Below are positions 19,194 to 28,434 of a stretch of 43,047 nt of DNA, one piece after another. The translations under genes and the position numbers were made by a program. Numbering within the stretch: position 1 is the first letter of the stretch; each line of letters opens with the position of its first letter. Origin of the DNA: an uncultured Clostridia bacterium (lineage in GTDB: Bacteria > Bacillota > Clostridia > Christensenellales > UBA1242); contig CAMRVD010000005.1 of the NCBI GenBank assembly GCA_947054085.1, positions 1-43,047 of the forward strand. Direction: 5' to 3'. Below the pieces are notes generated by a model, which was given only the letters and a program-made list of their open reading frames with translations, was not told the origin of the DNA and did no database searches.

Positions 19194-22100
19194 ATGGCAA
19201 ATAATAAAAATAATACCATTATAAAATCTAACAAATTTAAAGATTTTTTTAAAAAGAAAACCAACAAAATATTAAGTATATGTTTAGCTGCAGTACTTGT
19301 TGTGGGCACAACACTTGCAGTTGTTTTACCAATTACACTTAAAAAGCGTAACGTAGATGTTGCGTTTAAAATACCGGCACTTAACTTGCCTATATCGGAG
19401 AGATATGCTCTTACTAAGTACGATTACGACAATCTAGGCGAAACTGTAAAAACCCTAAGGGAAGATACAATGGTTGTAACAAAGCGTGATCTACCAAGGG
19501 CAGAAACTACTTTGTTACCAGACGAATATACAATAGCAGAAAATGGTAATAACCTAAATTACTATTATGGGTTTCAGGATGCCGAAGGCAATCCATATAA
19601 TTTTGGTAGTAAATACACTACTATAGATTTTGACAACTACTATTTATACCCCGGCGATGGTCTTGGAAATGGTACGGGCGGTGCAAACACTATCGGCAGG
19701 CACTTTGCAGCAGAGGCAAATGCAATGTTCCCGGGGGATTCCGATGCTTATACAAAATATGGCTTGTATTACAAATTTATGCTACTTTCTCAAGGACATA
19801 ACTTAGGCATAGAGTCGCAAAACCGTGCGGTGCAAACTTTAAATAATCCGCAAAATCAAGCTGAATTTAAGGCTTGGCTAAAAAAGCACCCAGCTGCAGA
19901 TCTGCAGTACGGTGCAGTTGTTGGCGACAATAACGCAGTAGAAAAAGAGATTACTTTAGACCCTATTTATAGAGCATACCATGCGACAGGGCTATACTTG
20001 CCTGCAGGCGAAGCTATAGACTTAAAAATAGAAAACTTACAACCGGGCGAAAGCATCTCGGTAGTTGTAGCTTTGCAAAATACTTTGGCTTATGCTGCAA
20101 CAGGATATAATACTATCACTGGTTACAAGAGTGCAGAAACTGCATTACTAAATGGTCAATTTTCTAATTATTTTGCTAGTACTACAAACGAAGAAACGGG
20201 TGTAACTTCGCTATCTGGTCACTCTTTTTTGCAAAGTCAGATGCTTAGACAAAATAATCGTATGCCATGGATTCATGCAACCTTTACTTTTAGCAAAAAT
20301 GGAACATATACACTAGGCACTCCATTTGGCGGAATTATGCATATAGCTATGAACAACTGCTATAGTCAAGTTAAAACAACTTTTACTGGTGCGGTAGAAA
20401 CTCCTCATTATATTTTGGGCGTAACCACCCCAGAGTACTACGATACTTATCTTCGTAACGCTCCGGGCGTTGTGGGCGTACTAGATACCGAAAACGGTCA
20501 GCTAGTTGGCCCAGTTTTTCCAGTAGATGGATATCCTTCTAACAGTGTTAAAAACCACTCTTTACGAACAACAAAAACCGAAGAAATAGAAAAGCTTGGC
20601 ATGCTTTGGCATTCCTTTTTTGCGGTTAACGAGTCGTTTACTGGCGGAACATATAACCGCGGCAATATTGTTAAGTTCGACCAGCACGTACCAGCAGGTG
20701 CGGCGGTTGCTCTTGGCGGATATAACTATGCTTGTCCTACGGGTTGGTTCTATAACTGCATGAGCTATACAAATATGACGACAAGTGGCAACTGGGGAAC
20801 ACTTCACGAAATTGGACATAACCATGCAAGTAGTTATGGTACTTTTTGGGGCTTTGGCGATGGTAAGGAAGGCGAGGTTCATAATAATGCCCTAACCGTT
20901 TTAAGTTACTTGCTGTTTACAGATATCCCTACATCGGTTGGCAATAATACAGTGGGTGTAGAACATGGTTTTGTTGCAAACCCTTATACAAGTTTATCCG
21001 CGGCACTTAGTATAAAAAATCGTAATTTTAGCGACTATAGCGAGCTTGGTTACTTTGATATGCTAGATATGTATAGTAATATAATGCACTCGTTTAGTCC
21101 CGAAAAGTTCTACGAACTACTTTATACATACAAAGCAAATGGCGATTCTGCATACCGCGAAACGGCTACAAGCAATCGTCGTTCGGGCTTTGCGTATAGG
21201 TGTGCTCTTGTTTACGGAATGAACTTTACAAATTACTATAACAATATATATAGAGCAAAAATAACCGAGGATATGTATACCTCGGAGCAACTAGCATATT
21301 TAAAAAGTTTGCCAAATTACGAACCAATTGCTTGCAAATATGCTGGTGGCATAGATGGCATAAAAACTGGTGGCGACTACATAGTAAACTTTGGAGAGGA
21401 CATAACCCTAGATTTACTTACAAACACTATATCTAGCTTAGATACGGCAGACAAAAAAGGCTTTACAATTTTAAATGTAGGTAACCCAATATACGGAAGC
21501 ATTACTAATTTAGGTAACGGAAAGTATAGTTACAGATTTAACCGAAATTACGCAGGTACAAGCGACCAGTTTAGTTTTACTGTTAAATTAGATGACGGAG
21601 TAGTGCACGAGTTTACCGTGTACTTGCGTATAGGCTATAACGCAGGCAGCTTAACATCTTATCAAGGACTAGATAAAGGCACTGATATTTTTGAAACAGT
21701 AGAACCTCAGATTGCGGAAAAAGGGCCAACAAAAGTAGAAAACGTTAATGTGGCTGGTACAGGAAAGTATACAACTGCCGCAAACACATGGGAAGTTAAG
21801 TATTTGGACTTTTATTGGAAAGCTCCTAAATCTGGTAAAGTTACATTTACTTTGTATTACGACGACGCAATTAAATTCTACTTTGGTACAAACTTTAATA
21901 ACCTAGAACTTTTGTATACAGCAACTTCGCATTCGGGAAGCAACTGGATGGAGGTAAACGATAAAGATATAATAGTTACTGCTGGTCAGTATTATGCACT
22001 GAGATTATTTAACGTAAATACTGGCGGCGGCGGACATGCCTATGTTGGGTGCTTCTTTGAGGGCGATGCTAACAGACAAATAAAGACGGAAACTATGTAT

Positions 22101-23855
22101 CATCCGTATATGAGTTTAGGGGCAAATCCTGTACCATATAAGTTTGAACCAGTATATTTGGTATCTAAAAAGGATGGTATTGCAGTAGAAACTACGGGTA
22201 CAGATAAAGGTAAATGGGAAGTTATAGAAGCTCCAACTCTTGCTCATGGCGGTATTTATTACGACGAAGCTAGTGATAAGGCAGATACTAAAAAACGCGG
22301 TCACTACGAAAAACATACCCAGTACATATTGCCTCCAGAAGCCTACGACGAATACGGCAACGAAATAGAGGGTTTTACTGGTGATAGAATAGAATATACT
22401 CAGTACTATAATATGTGGAACTATCTTATAGACGGTAGTACAAGCACGCATTATCATACACCTTATAACGGCAGTTATAACGAAACAAATTTATCAAAAA
22501 ATCCTCATGTCTTTGTTATAGATACTAAAAACTTGCAGTCGATGAATTATTTTTCGGTAACTACTCGAAATAATGCAAACTCTTACATAGAAGAATACGA
22601 ATTTAGCGTATCTACCGATAATGTAAACTATAAACTTATAAGAGCAGGAACTCGAAAAGACTATAAAAATACAACTATTACAATAGAATTTGATTCGCAA
22701 ACGGTAAGGTATTTAAAACTGGTTGTAAAAAAGGCATCGGGTGGATCGTTCTCGGTGCTATCCGAAATTGATGCAGGTATACAAACTCATACACAAAGAC
22801 TGCTATCTACAACAAGCCCACTAGTATTTACTACAAAAAATTGGCAAAATTCTGCTAATATTCAGGGCTTAAAACATGGATACTTAGTATCAGATAAAAA
22901 GAACGAAAAAATGGTACTAAGATTTATTGGTACAGAGATTGCTCTATACGGTGCAGTAGGTAAAGATTTCGGCATGGTAGATGTTAAAGTTGATGGAAAG
23001 TATGTAACAACTATTGATTTTTCGAGTACCAAAGACGAACCACGCAAACTATTGTATATTTTAGAAGACCTAGAAGATACTACCCACACGGTAGAAATTA
23101 TAACAAAATCTAATGGGAGGGTTATGCTTAATATGCTCGGAATAAACTATTTATCTCAGCTAATAAACGCACCAAATATATATAAGGAAAGGGCACTTAC
23201 TAATACGGTAATTGTATTTGTAATATTATTTGCTGCTATACTAACACTTATATTATGCTTGTTATTTATACCAAAGTTTCGCAACTTTATGGGTGGAAAT
23301 AAAGGTATACTTTGGATGGATAAAAAACTAGAAGAGGGTAGAAAAAAGCGAAAAGAAAAACGTGCCGAAAAGCGTGCTCAAAAAGCTGAGGAAAAACGCA
23401 TTGCAGCTATTGCAAATGGACAAAAGGTAAATTCAGAAAAAAAGACTAAGTCCTTAGAAAATAACGTTACTACTAATACAAAAATTAATAATAAAGTAAG
23501 TGCTACAAACTTACACAATAATCAAAATAGCAAGGTTGCTAAAAAAGATTCAAGTAAAATTAGTGAAAGTCATTCTGCTGGTAAAACACAAGCTTCGGCT
23601 TCAAGTAAAGGTAGCAATGATAACAAAACTACAAGTAGTGCTTTAAATTCTACTAAAAGCCCAATCGCACATAAAAACAATACAAAATCAATAAAATCAA
23701 CTGAGGATAAGACAACAAAACCTGCTGATAAAACAGTTAAAGCCAAGAACGCTCAAGCTGGTAAAAAAACTAAACCAACTAATAGCAAGTCAGCAAGCAA
23801 TACAAAGTCAACAACCAAAACGGCGACTAAAACCGCTGCCAAAAATAAAAAATAA
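19194..23855 (+). CDS. Giant membrane-anchored peptidase M60-like (enhancin/mucinase-type) protein with discoidin-like domain and Lys-rich tail
   Basis: GNWGTLHEIGHNHASSYGTFWGFGDGKEGEVHNNALT (HExxH plus downstream Glu), F5/8C-like NMWNYLIDGSTSTHYHT...YLKLVVKKASGG, TM NTVIVFVILFAAILTLILCLLFI. ATG at 19194 has an SD; the ORF-track start at 19131 lies upstream of the predicted transcription start. Confidence 0.8.
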   Translation: MANNKNNTIIKSNKFKDFFKKKTNKILSICLAAVLVVGTTLAVVLPITLKKRNVDVAFKIPALNLPISERYALTKYDYDNLGETVKTLREDTMVVTKRDLPRAETTLLPDEYTIAENGNNLNYYYGFQDAEGNPYNFGSKYTTIDFDNYYLYPGDGLGNGTGGANTIGRHFAAEANAMFPGDSDAYTKYGLYYKFMLLSQGHNLGIESQNRAVQTLNNPQNQAEFKAWLKKHPAADLQYGAVVGDNNAVEKEITLDPIYRAYHATGLYLPAGEAIDLKIENLQPGESISVVVALQNTLAYAATGYNTITGYKSAETALLNGQFSNYFASTTNEETGVTSLSGHSFLQSQMLRQNNRMPWIHATFTFSKNGTYTLGTPFGGIMHIAMNNCYSQVKTTFTGAVETPHYILGVTTPEYYDTYLRNAPGVVGVLDTENGQLVGPVFPVDGYPSNSVKNHSLRTTKTEEIEKLGMLWHSFFAVNESFTGGTYNRGNIVKFDQHVPAGAAVALGGYNYACPTGWFYNCMSYTNMTTSGNWGTLHEIGHNHASSYGTFWGFGDGKEGEVHNNALTVLSYLLFTDIPTSVGNNTVGVEHGFVANPYTSLSAALSIKNRNFSDYSELGYFDMLDMYSNIMHSFSPEKFYELLYTYKANGDSAYRETATSNRRSGFAYRCALVYGMNFTNYYNNIYRAKITEDMYTSEQLAYLKSLPNYEPIACKYAGGIDGIKTGGDYIVNFGEDITLDLLTNTISSLDTADKKGFTILNVGNPIYGSITNLGNGKYSYRFNRNYAGTSDQFSFTVKLDDGVVHEFTVYLRIGYNAGSLTSYQGLDKGTDIFETVEPQIAEKGPTKVENVNVAGTGKYTTAANTWEVKYLDFYWKAPKSGKVTFTLYYDDAIKFYFGTNFNNLELLYTATSHSGSNWMEVNDKDIIVTAGQYYALRLFNVNTGGGGHAYVGCFFEGDANRQIKTETMYHPYMSLGANPVPYKFEPVYLVSKKDGIAVETTGTDKGKWEVIEAPTLAHGGIYYDEASDKADTKKRGHYEKHTQYILPPEAYDEYGNEIEGFTGDRIEYTQYYNMWNYLIDGSTSTHYHTPYNGSYNETNLSKNPHVFVIDTKNLQSMNYFSVTTRNNANSYIEEYEFSVSTDNVNYKLIRAGTRKDYKNTTITIEFDSQTVRYLKLVVKKASGGSFSVLSEIDAGIQTHTQRLLSTTSPLVFTTKNWQNSANIQGLKHGYLVSDKKNEKMVLRFIGTEIALYGAVGKDFGMVDVKVDGKYVTTIDFSSTKDEPRKLLYILEDLEDTTHTVEIITKSNGRVMLNMLGINYLSQLINAPNIYKERALTNTVIVFVILFAAILTLILCLLFIPKFRNFMGGNKGILWMDKKLEEGRKKRKEKRAEKRAQKAEEKRIAAIANGQKVNSEKKTKSLENNVTTNTKINNKVSATNLHNNQNSKVAKKDSSKISESHSAGKTQASASSKGSNDNKTTSSALNSTKSPIAHKNNTKSIKSTEDKTTKPADKTVKAKNAQAGKKTKPTNSKSASNTKSTTKTATKTAAKNKK

Positions 23856-23860
23856 TATTT

Positions 23861-23887
23861 AAGTACAACTTCGGTTGTACTTTTTTG
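23861..23887 (+). terminator. Intrinsic terminator with UUCG tetraloop
   Basis: aagtacaac ttcg gttgtactt followed by ttttg. Confidence 0.8.
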
Positions 23888-24145
23888 TGTCATAAATCGG
23901 CTAGAATAAGTAAATTTGAGTCTTTGAAACTTTGTATACAAGATTAAGTATTCCTAAAAGATAAATTATAAGTATAGAAAATCTTACTTAAGCGAAATTG
24001 GCTGGCTTGACAGACTGAGGTGTAAAATTACTTAATCTAAATGCTTCTTGTCATTTTGAGCAAAAGCAAAAAATCTAAGGTTGCTAAATTAATATTTCAC
24101 TTTAAAAAAGTATCTATTTAGTTTGTTTTATGCTAAAATTATCGT

Positions 24146-24982
24146 ATGGAAAAGTTGTTACTTGTGGATGGCAGTGGGCTGTTGTTTCAGTCTTTTTACG
24201 GTATGCCTAGGCAAATTAAAAATAGCTGTGGGCAAAGGGTAGAGGCGGTAATCTGCTTTGTAGGTATACTTTTAAAACAAATAAAGATTCTTAGACCAGA
24301 CAAACTATTTATTGTTTTTGATGGCGAAACACACTTAGAGCGTAAAGAGCAAGACAAAGATTATAAGGCAAACCGAATAGATTACTCTACCATGGCAGAA
24401 GAAGACACCCCTTTTTGCCAACTACAAATTATAAAGAAAGTTTTGGATTATCTAAATTTTGAGTGGTACGAAACGACCTTTTGCGAAGCTGATGATATTA
24501 TTGCAAGTTTAGTAAACGACAATAAAGATAAATTTAAAATTATAATAAGTTCTGCCGATAAGGATTTTTATCAGCTGGTGCAAGATAATGTTAGCATTTT
24601 TACTTACCGCGGCAAGGCTAGCAATTTGGTAACGCCCGAAAATATTTTATCTAAATATGGAATCGCTCCAAAATATTTTGCGGACTACAAAGCTCTTGTG
24701 GGTGATGCGTCCGATAATATTAAGGGAATTAGTGGTATTGGATTAAATACAGCGGCAAAATTAATAACTAATTATGGCGGCATTGACAATATAGTGCAAA
24801 ATGCTAAAACAAGCAAAGATAAAGTTAGCCAAAAAATTATAGAAAATAAAGATAAACTTTTAACAAATTACAAAATTATAGAACTATTTAGTAAAACCGC
24901 ACTATATTCTTTGCCTGATTGCGAAGTTATAATGACAAATGCAAACTCGATAGAAATTCTAAAGAGTTTAGATTTACTTTAA
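24146..24982 (+). CDS. Stand-alone 5'-3' exonuclease (PolA N-terminal domain family)
   Basis: LLLVDGSGLLFQSFYGMP, FIVFDGE, YKANR, EADDIIASL, SADKDFYQLV, GDASDNIKGISGIGLNTAAKLI. Confidence 0.88.
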   Translation: MEKLLLVDGSGLLFQSFYGMPRQIKNSCGQRVEAVICFVGILLKQIKILRPDKLFIVFDGETHLERKEQDKDYKANRIDYSTMAEEDTPFCQLQIIKKVLDYLNFEWYETTFCEADDIIASLVNDNKDKFKIIISSADKDFYQLVQDNVSIFTYRGKASNLVTPENILSKYGIAPKYFADYKALVGDASDNIKGISGIGLNTAAKLITNYGGIDNIVQNAKTSKDKVSQKIIENKDKLLTNYKIIELFSKTALYSLPDCEVIMTNANSIEILKSLDLL

Positions 24983-25141
24983 TCGAAAAATTTGGTATAT
25001 TATCAAAGGCACTTGTAAAAACTTTGATAAAAGGGTTTGGCAACTGCTGATTTTAATTTAAAATAATAGAAATTTAAATTTAGTAAGATAAATCGATAAT
25101 CCAAATTAATTATTAATAAAAAAATAAATAAAGGAAATATT

Positions 25142-25543
25142 ATGAAATTTAGTACAAAATCGCGCTATGCACTTAGGGTTATGGTAGATTTAGCCGAAAA
25201 TCCAGAAAAACAAAATATTAAAGCAATAGCAAGCCGCCAAGATATCAGCGAAAAATATTTGGAGCAAATAGTATCGTGTTTATCTAAAGCGGGGCTGGTT
25301 TCTAGCACCAGGGGCGCCGCGGGTGGATATACGCTATCTAGGCCAGCAACCCAAATTTTTGTGGGCGAAATACTCCGCGCTGCCGAAGGCAATTTGTTTG
25401 TAATAGAATGTTTAGACCCAAAGCTGCCTTGCAATAGGGAAGATAAGTGCCGCACGCACACTTGTTGGAACAAACTAAACACACTTGTAAACAACTTTTT
25501 AGATTCGGTAAGTTTAAAAGATGTAATAGAGGACAAATTGTAA
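25142..25543 (+). CDS. Rrf2-family (IscR-like) transcriptional regulator
   Basis: MKFSTKSRYALRVMVDLAEN, ISEKYLEQIVSCLSKAGLVSSTRGAAGGYTLSRP, Cys cluster CLDPKLPCNREDKCRTHTCW; upstream of iscS. Confidence 0.9.
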   Translation: MKFSTKSRYALRVMVDLAENPEKQNIKAIASRQDISEKYLEQIVSCLSKAGLVSSTRGAAGGYTLSRPATQIFVGEILRAAEGNLFVIECLDPKLPCNREDKCRTHTCWNKLNTLVNNFLDSVSLKDVIEDKL

Positions 25544-25640
25544 AAAATTGCAAAAAATAAGTTAAAATTTGCAAACTAACCATTTTTTACTAAAATAACG
25601 GCTAACTTTTTATAAAACCAACCAATAATTTTACCAAAAT

Positions 25641-25667
25641 AAAAACTCCAAATTCTTGGAGTTTTTT
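25641..25667 (+). terminator. Intrinsic terminator
   Basis: aaaaactccaa / ttggagttttt stem. Confidence 0.65.
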
Positions 25668-25723
25668 GCTTGCATCATATAATTTTACATTACCAATAAT
25701 TTGCATTAATTTATTTATATGTG

Positions 25724-25770
25724 TTGACAACTATAAAATTTAGTTGTAAACTAATTCCTAGTAAATTAGT
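25724..25770 (+). promoter_or_regulatory. Candidate iscS-iscU promoter with two inverted repeats
   Basis: TTGACA (25724-25729); ACAACTA...TAGTTGT (25727-25747) and ACTAATT...AATTAGT (25750-25770). Confidence 0.45.
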
Positions 25771-25828
25771 ATGAAATAAATTTTAACATTTTGATAATAC
25801 TAAAATGTATAATACATAAAGGAGAATT

Positions 25829-27022
25829 ATGAGCAAACTTATATATGTAGATAACGCGGGCACAACCGCTATGAGCAAACATGCAAAAAGTGCAATGCTA
25901 AAATTTTTGGATAAAGAGTATGGCAACGCAAGTAGTTTGCACAGTTTAGGTCAAAGGGCTAAAGAATACTTAACCAAAGCTCGCGAGATGGTGGCAAAAG
26001 CTATTAACGCACTACCAGACGAAATATATTTTACCTCTGGTGGGTCAGAAAGCGACAATATGGCAATACTTAGCACTGCACATCGCGGTAAAGCAAAAGG
26101 TAAAATGCATATAATAACAAGTAGCATCGAGCATCATGCGGTGCTTCATACCTTAGATAGGTTAAAAGAAGAAGGTTTTGAAGTAACTTATCTTCCGGTT
26201 TACAAAGACGGGCTTATAAAAATAGCCGACCTTAAAAAGGCTATAACCGATAAAACATGCTTAGTTACAATTATGTACGCCAATAACGAAATTGGAACAA
26301 TTCAACCAATAGAAAAAATCGGAAAAATTTGCAGAGACGCGGGCGTTCCGTTTTTTACCGACGCCGTACAAGCTGTTGGGCATATTCCTGTAGATGTAAA
26401 GGTAAATAATATTGACATGCTTAGCTTAAGCGGACACAAGTTCCATGGGCCAAAAGGTGTTGGTGCGTTGTATGTTCGACGTGGGGTTATGGTAGACCCA
26501 CTTATTAGTGGTGGCACGCAAGAAAAAAATCGCCGTGCCGGTACCGAAAATGTAGCTGGCATATATTCTATGGCGGTGGCACTAGAAGACGCTGTAAAGA
26601 ACATGGAAAAAAACGCAAAAGCAGAAATTAAGCTAAGGGATTACTTAATAGAAAATCTTTCTAAAATTCCGCATAGCAAGCTTAACGGCAATAAAGAGCA
26701 TCGACTTCCTAATAACTTTAATATGTGCTTTGAAGGTATAGAGGGCGAAAGCTTACTATTACTATTAGACGACTACGGTATTTGTGCGTCTAGTGGTTCG
26801 GCTTGCACAAGCGGAAGTTTAGACCCATCGCATGTACTACTTGCAATAGGCTTGCCTCACGAAGTGGCCCACGGCTCACTTAGGATAACCGTTAGCCCAT
26901 ACAACACAATGGCAGAAATGCAAAAAATCTGCAAATATGTGCCACAAATAGTGGAATATTTACGCAAAATCAGTCCAATTTGGGACAGATTACAAAAAGG
27001 AGAATTAAAACATGTTATATAG
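25829..27022 (+). CDS. iscS: Cysteine desulfurase
   Basis: YVDNAGTTAMS, GNASSLHSLGQRAKE, SGGSESDNMAIL, SLSGHKFHGPKGVGALY, SSGSACTSGSLDPSHVLLA. Confidence 0.95.
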   Translation: MSKLIYVDNAGTTAMSKHAKSAMLKFLDKEYGNASSLHSLGQRAKEYLTKAREMVAKAINALPDEIYFTSGGSESDNMAILSTAHRGKAKGKMHIITSSIEHHAVLHTLDRLKEEGFEVTYLPVYKDGLIKIADLKKAITDKTCLVTIMYANNEIGTIQPIEKIGKICRDAGVPFFTDAVQAVGHIPVDVKVNNIDMLSLSGHKFHGPKGVGALYVRRGVMVDPLISGGTQEKNRRAGTENVAGIYSMAVALEDAVKNMEKNAKAEIKLRDYLIENLSKIPHSKLNGNKEHRLPNNFNMCFEGIEGESLLLLLDDYGICASSGSACTSGSLDPSHVLLAIGLPHEVAHGSLRITVSPYNTMAEMQKICKYVPQIVEYLRKISPIWDRLQKGELKHVI

Positions 27023-27425
27023 TAAAAAAGTTATGGAACATTTTCGCAACCCTCGTAACGTTGGAGAAATGCCAGATGCCGACGGTATTGGCGAAGTTGG
27101 TAACGCAAAATGCGGCGACATTATGCGTATGTACATAAAAGTTAAAGATGGTATTATTACCGACGTAAAGTTTATGACTTTTGGCTGTGGTAGTGCAATA
27201 GCCACTAGCAGCATGGCAACCGAGCTAATTAAGGGAAAAAAGATAGAAGACGCCCTTGAAATTTCTAACAAAGCGGTAGTAGAGGCACTAGACGGTCTGC
27301 CAGCTTACAAACTTCATTGTTCAGTACTGGCTGAAGAAGCCGTTAGGGCAGCCATTGTAGACTATTACGAGAAGAATAATATAGCCTACGACAAAGCAAA
27401 ATATGCTCCACACGCCGAAAATTAG
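27012..27425 (+). CDS. iscU: Fe-S cluster assembly scaffold IscU/NifU-like
   Basis: MLYSKKVMEHFRNPRNVGEM, GNAKCGDIMRMYIKV, FGCGSAIATSSMATELIKGK, LHCSVLAEEAVRAAI; overlaps iscS by 11 nt. Confidence 0.95.
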   Translation: MLYSKKVMEHFRNPRNVGEMPDADGIGEVGNAKCGDIMRMYIKVKDGIITDVKFMTFGCGSAIATSSMATELIKGKKIEDALEISNKAVVEALDGLPAYKLHCSVLAEEAVRAAIVDYYEKNNIAYDKAKYAPHAEN

Positions 27426-27721
27426 CGAATAGCTATGTTACAATAAAAATTCCGAACTAGTCACTTACGGATAAGTAAGCTCCTATCTCGGAATTTTTTT
27501 GTGCCTCGCTCTTCATCTAATTTTCGGCGTGTGGTAAAAGAAATTAGCACAATACTTCGTTTTCTACAAATAGCCAGCACTAGTCATTTACGCAAAGTAA
27601 ACTCCTATCGCTGGCTTTTTGCGAGCACTCGTCTTGCACTAATTTTCGGCGTGTGGTAAAAGGTAAAGTGCAAATATTAGCGAATAGCTATGTTACAATA
27701 AAAATTCCGAACTAGTCACTT
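27421..27721. repeat. Intergenic repeat cluster (copies B, C and truncated D)
   Basis: 46-nt direct repeat attagcgaatagctatgttacaataaaaattccgaactagtcactt at 27421-27466 and 27676-27721; two hairpins with related loops at 27445-27498 and 27572-27616. Confidence 0.85.
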
Positions 27722-27746
27722 GCGTCAAACCAACATAACAGTTTTA

Positions 27747-27776
27747 GCCACTTTTAGAAATTTTAAAGTGGCTTTT
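27747..27776 (+). terminator. Intrinsic terminator
   Basis: gccacttt tagaaatttt aaagtggc followed by tttt. Confidence 0.55.
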
Positions 27777-27932
27777 AGTTTTATGTTTTTGTGCTATTTT
27801 TCCAATAAATGGTAACTATATTATTTATCATTCTATGCTACATAGTTCTATTTTGTATAATATGTTATTTGTGTAATTATAAAGTTAATAATAAAACGCG
27901 GCATAAAATGTAAACCTTACGCACAAAAAAAT

Positions 27933-27957
27933 CCCACTAATGCTTAGTGGAATTTTT
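27933..27957 (-). terminator. Intrinsic terminator for the 27974-28423 gene
   Basis: ccactaa tgc ttagtgg stem; T run on the minus strand. Confidence 0.55.
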
Positions 27958-27973
27958 ATATAAATTATTGCAT

Positions 27974-28423
27974 TTATATTTTTTGATTGTTTATATTTTT
28001 AATAGCATTTTGTTTAAAATTATTTAAAGCTTTCATTTCGGATTTTAAATACTCTGCGTCTTGCTTATAATTTTTTGACTCTTCATTTAAGGTAAAAAGA
28101 GTTAATTCGTCTAATTTGTAATCTTCTTCAGCTTTTTGTATAATCATGTTCGCAAAATCTACATCTAAACTTATTAAATAATCTTGCCAGTCTAATGTAA
28201 ATTCAGTATATTCGTTAAAATTAGTAATCAGTTCTATTTTTAATATATCAACGCTAATATTTGCAAGTTGTGCATCTGATCTAAATTGTTGATTATTTAT
28301 ATAAAACATTTTTATTTTTTTATTTAAGCGATTATGTTTTAATGCTTTTAAGCCATTTTCGCTTATAGATATATTTTTAGTTCTTAAAAAGTCATAAATA
28401 TTTTTAGATGTTAATTTTGCCAT
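27974..28423 (-). CDS. Hypothetical protein, paralog 1 of a three-gene family
   Basis: 149 aa; shares W-x-[DE]-[YF]-L-I-x-x-[DN]-[IV]-x-[YF]-A with the next two ORFs. Confidence 0.65.
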   Translation of the reverse strand: MAKLTSKNIYDFLRTKNISISENGLKALKHNRLNKKIKMFYINNQQFRSDAQLANISVDILKIELITNFNEYTEFTLDWQDYLISLDVDFANMIIQKAEEDYKLDELTLFTLNEESKNYKQDAEYLKSEMKALNNFKQNAIKNINNQKI

Positions 28424-28434
28424 TGTTTTTTCCT

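Noticed and set aside
27421-27721. Possible CRISPR array because of spaced repeats
   Set aside because: Only two long direct repeats plus hairpins of different sequence; no regular repeat-spacer unit and no cas genes in the window.
27421-27721. Integron attC-like sites, suggested by conserved loops and variable paired stems
   Set aside because: No recognisable GTTRRRY/RYYYAAC core sites, no integrase and no cassette organisation in the window; kept only as a generic structured repeat.
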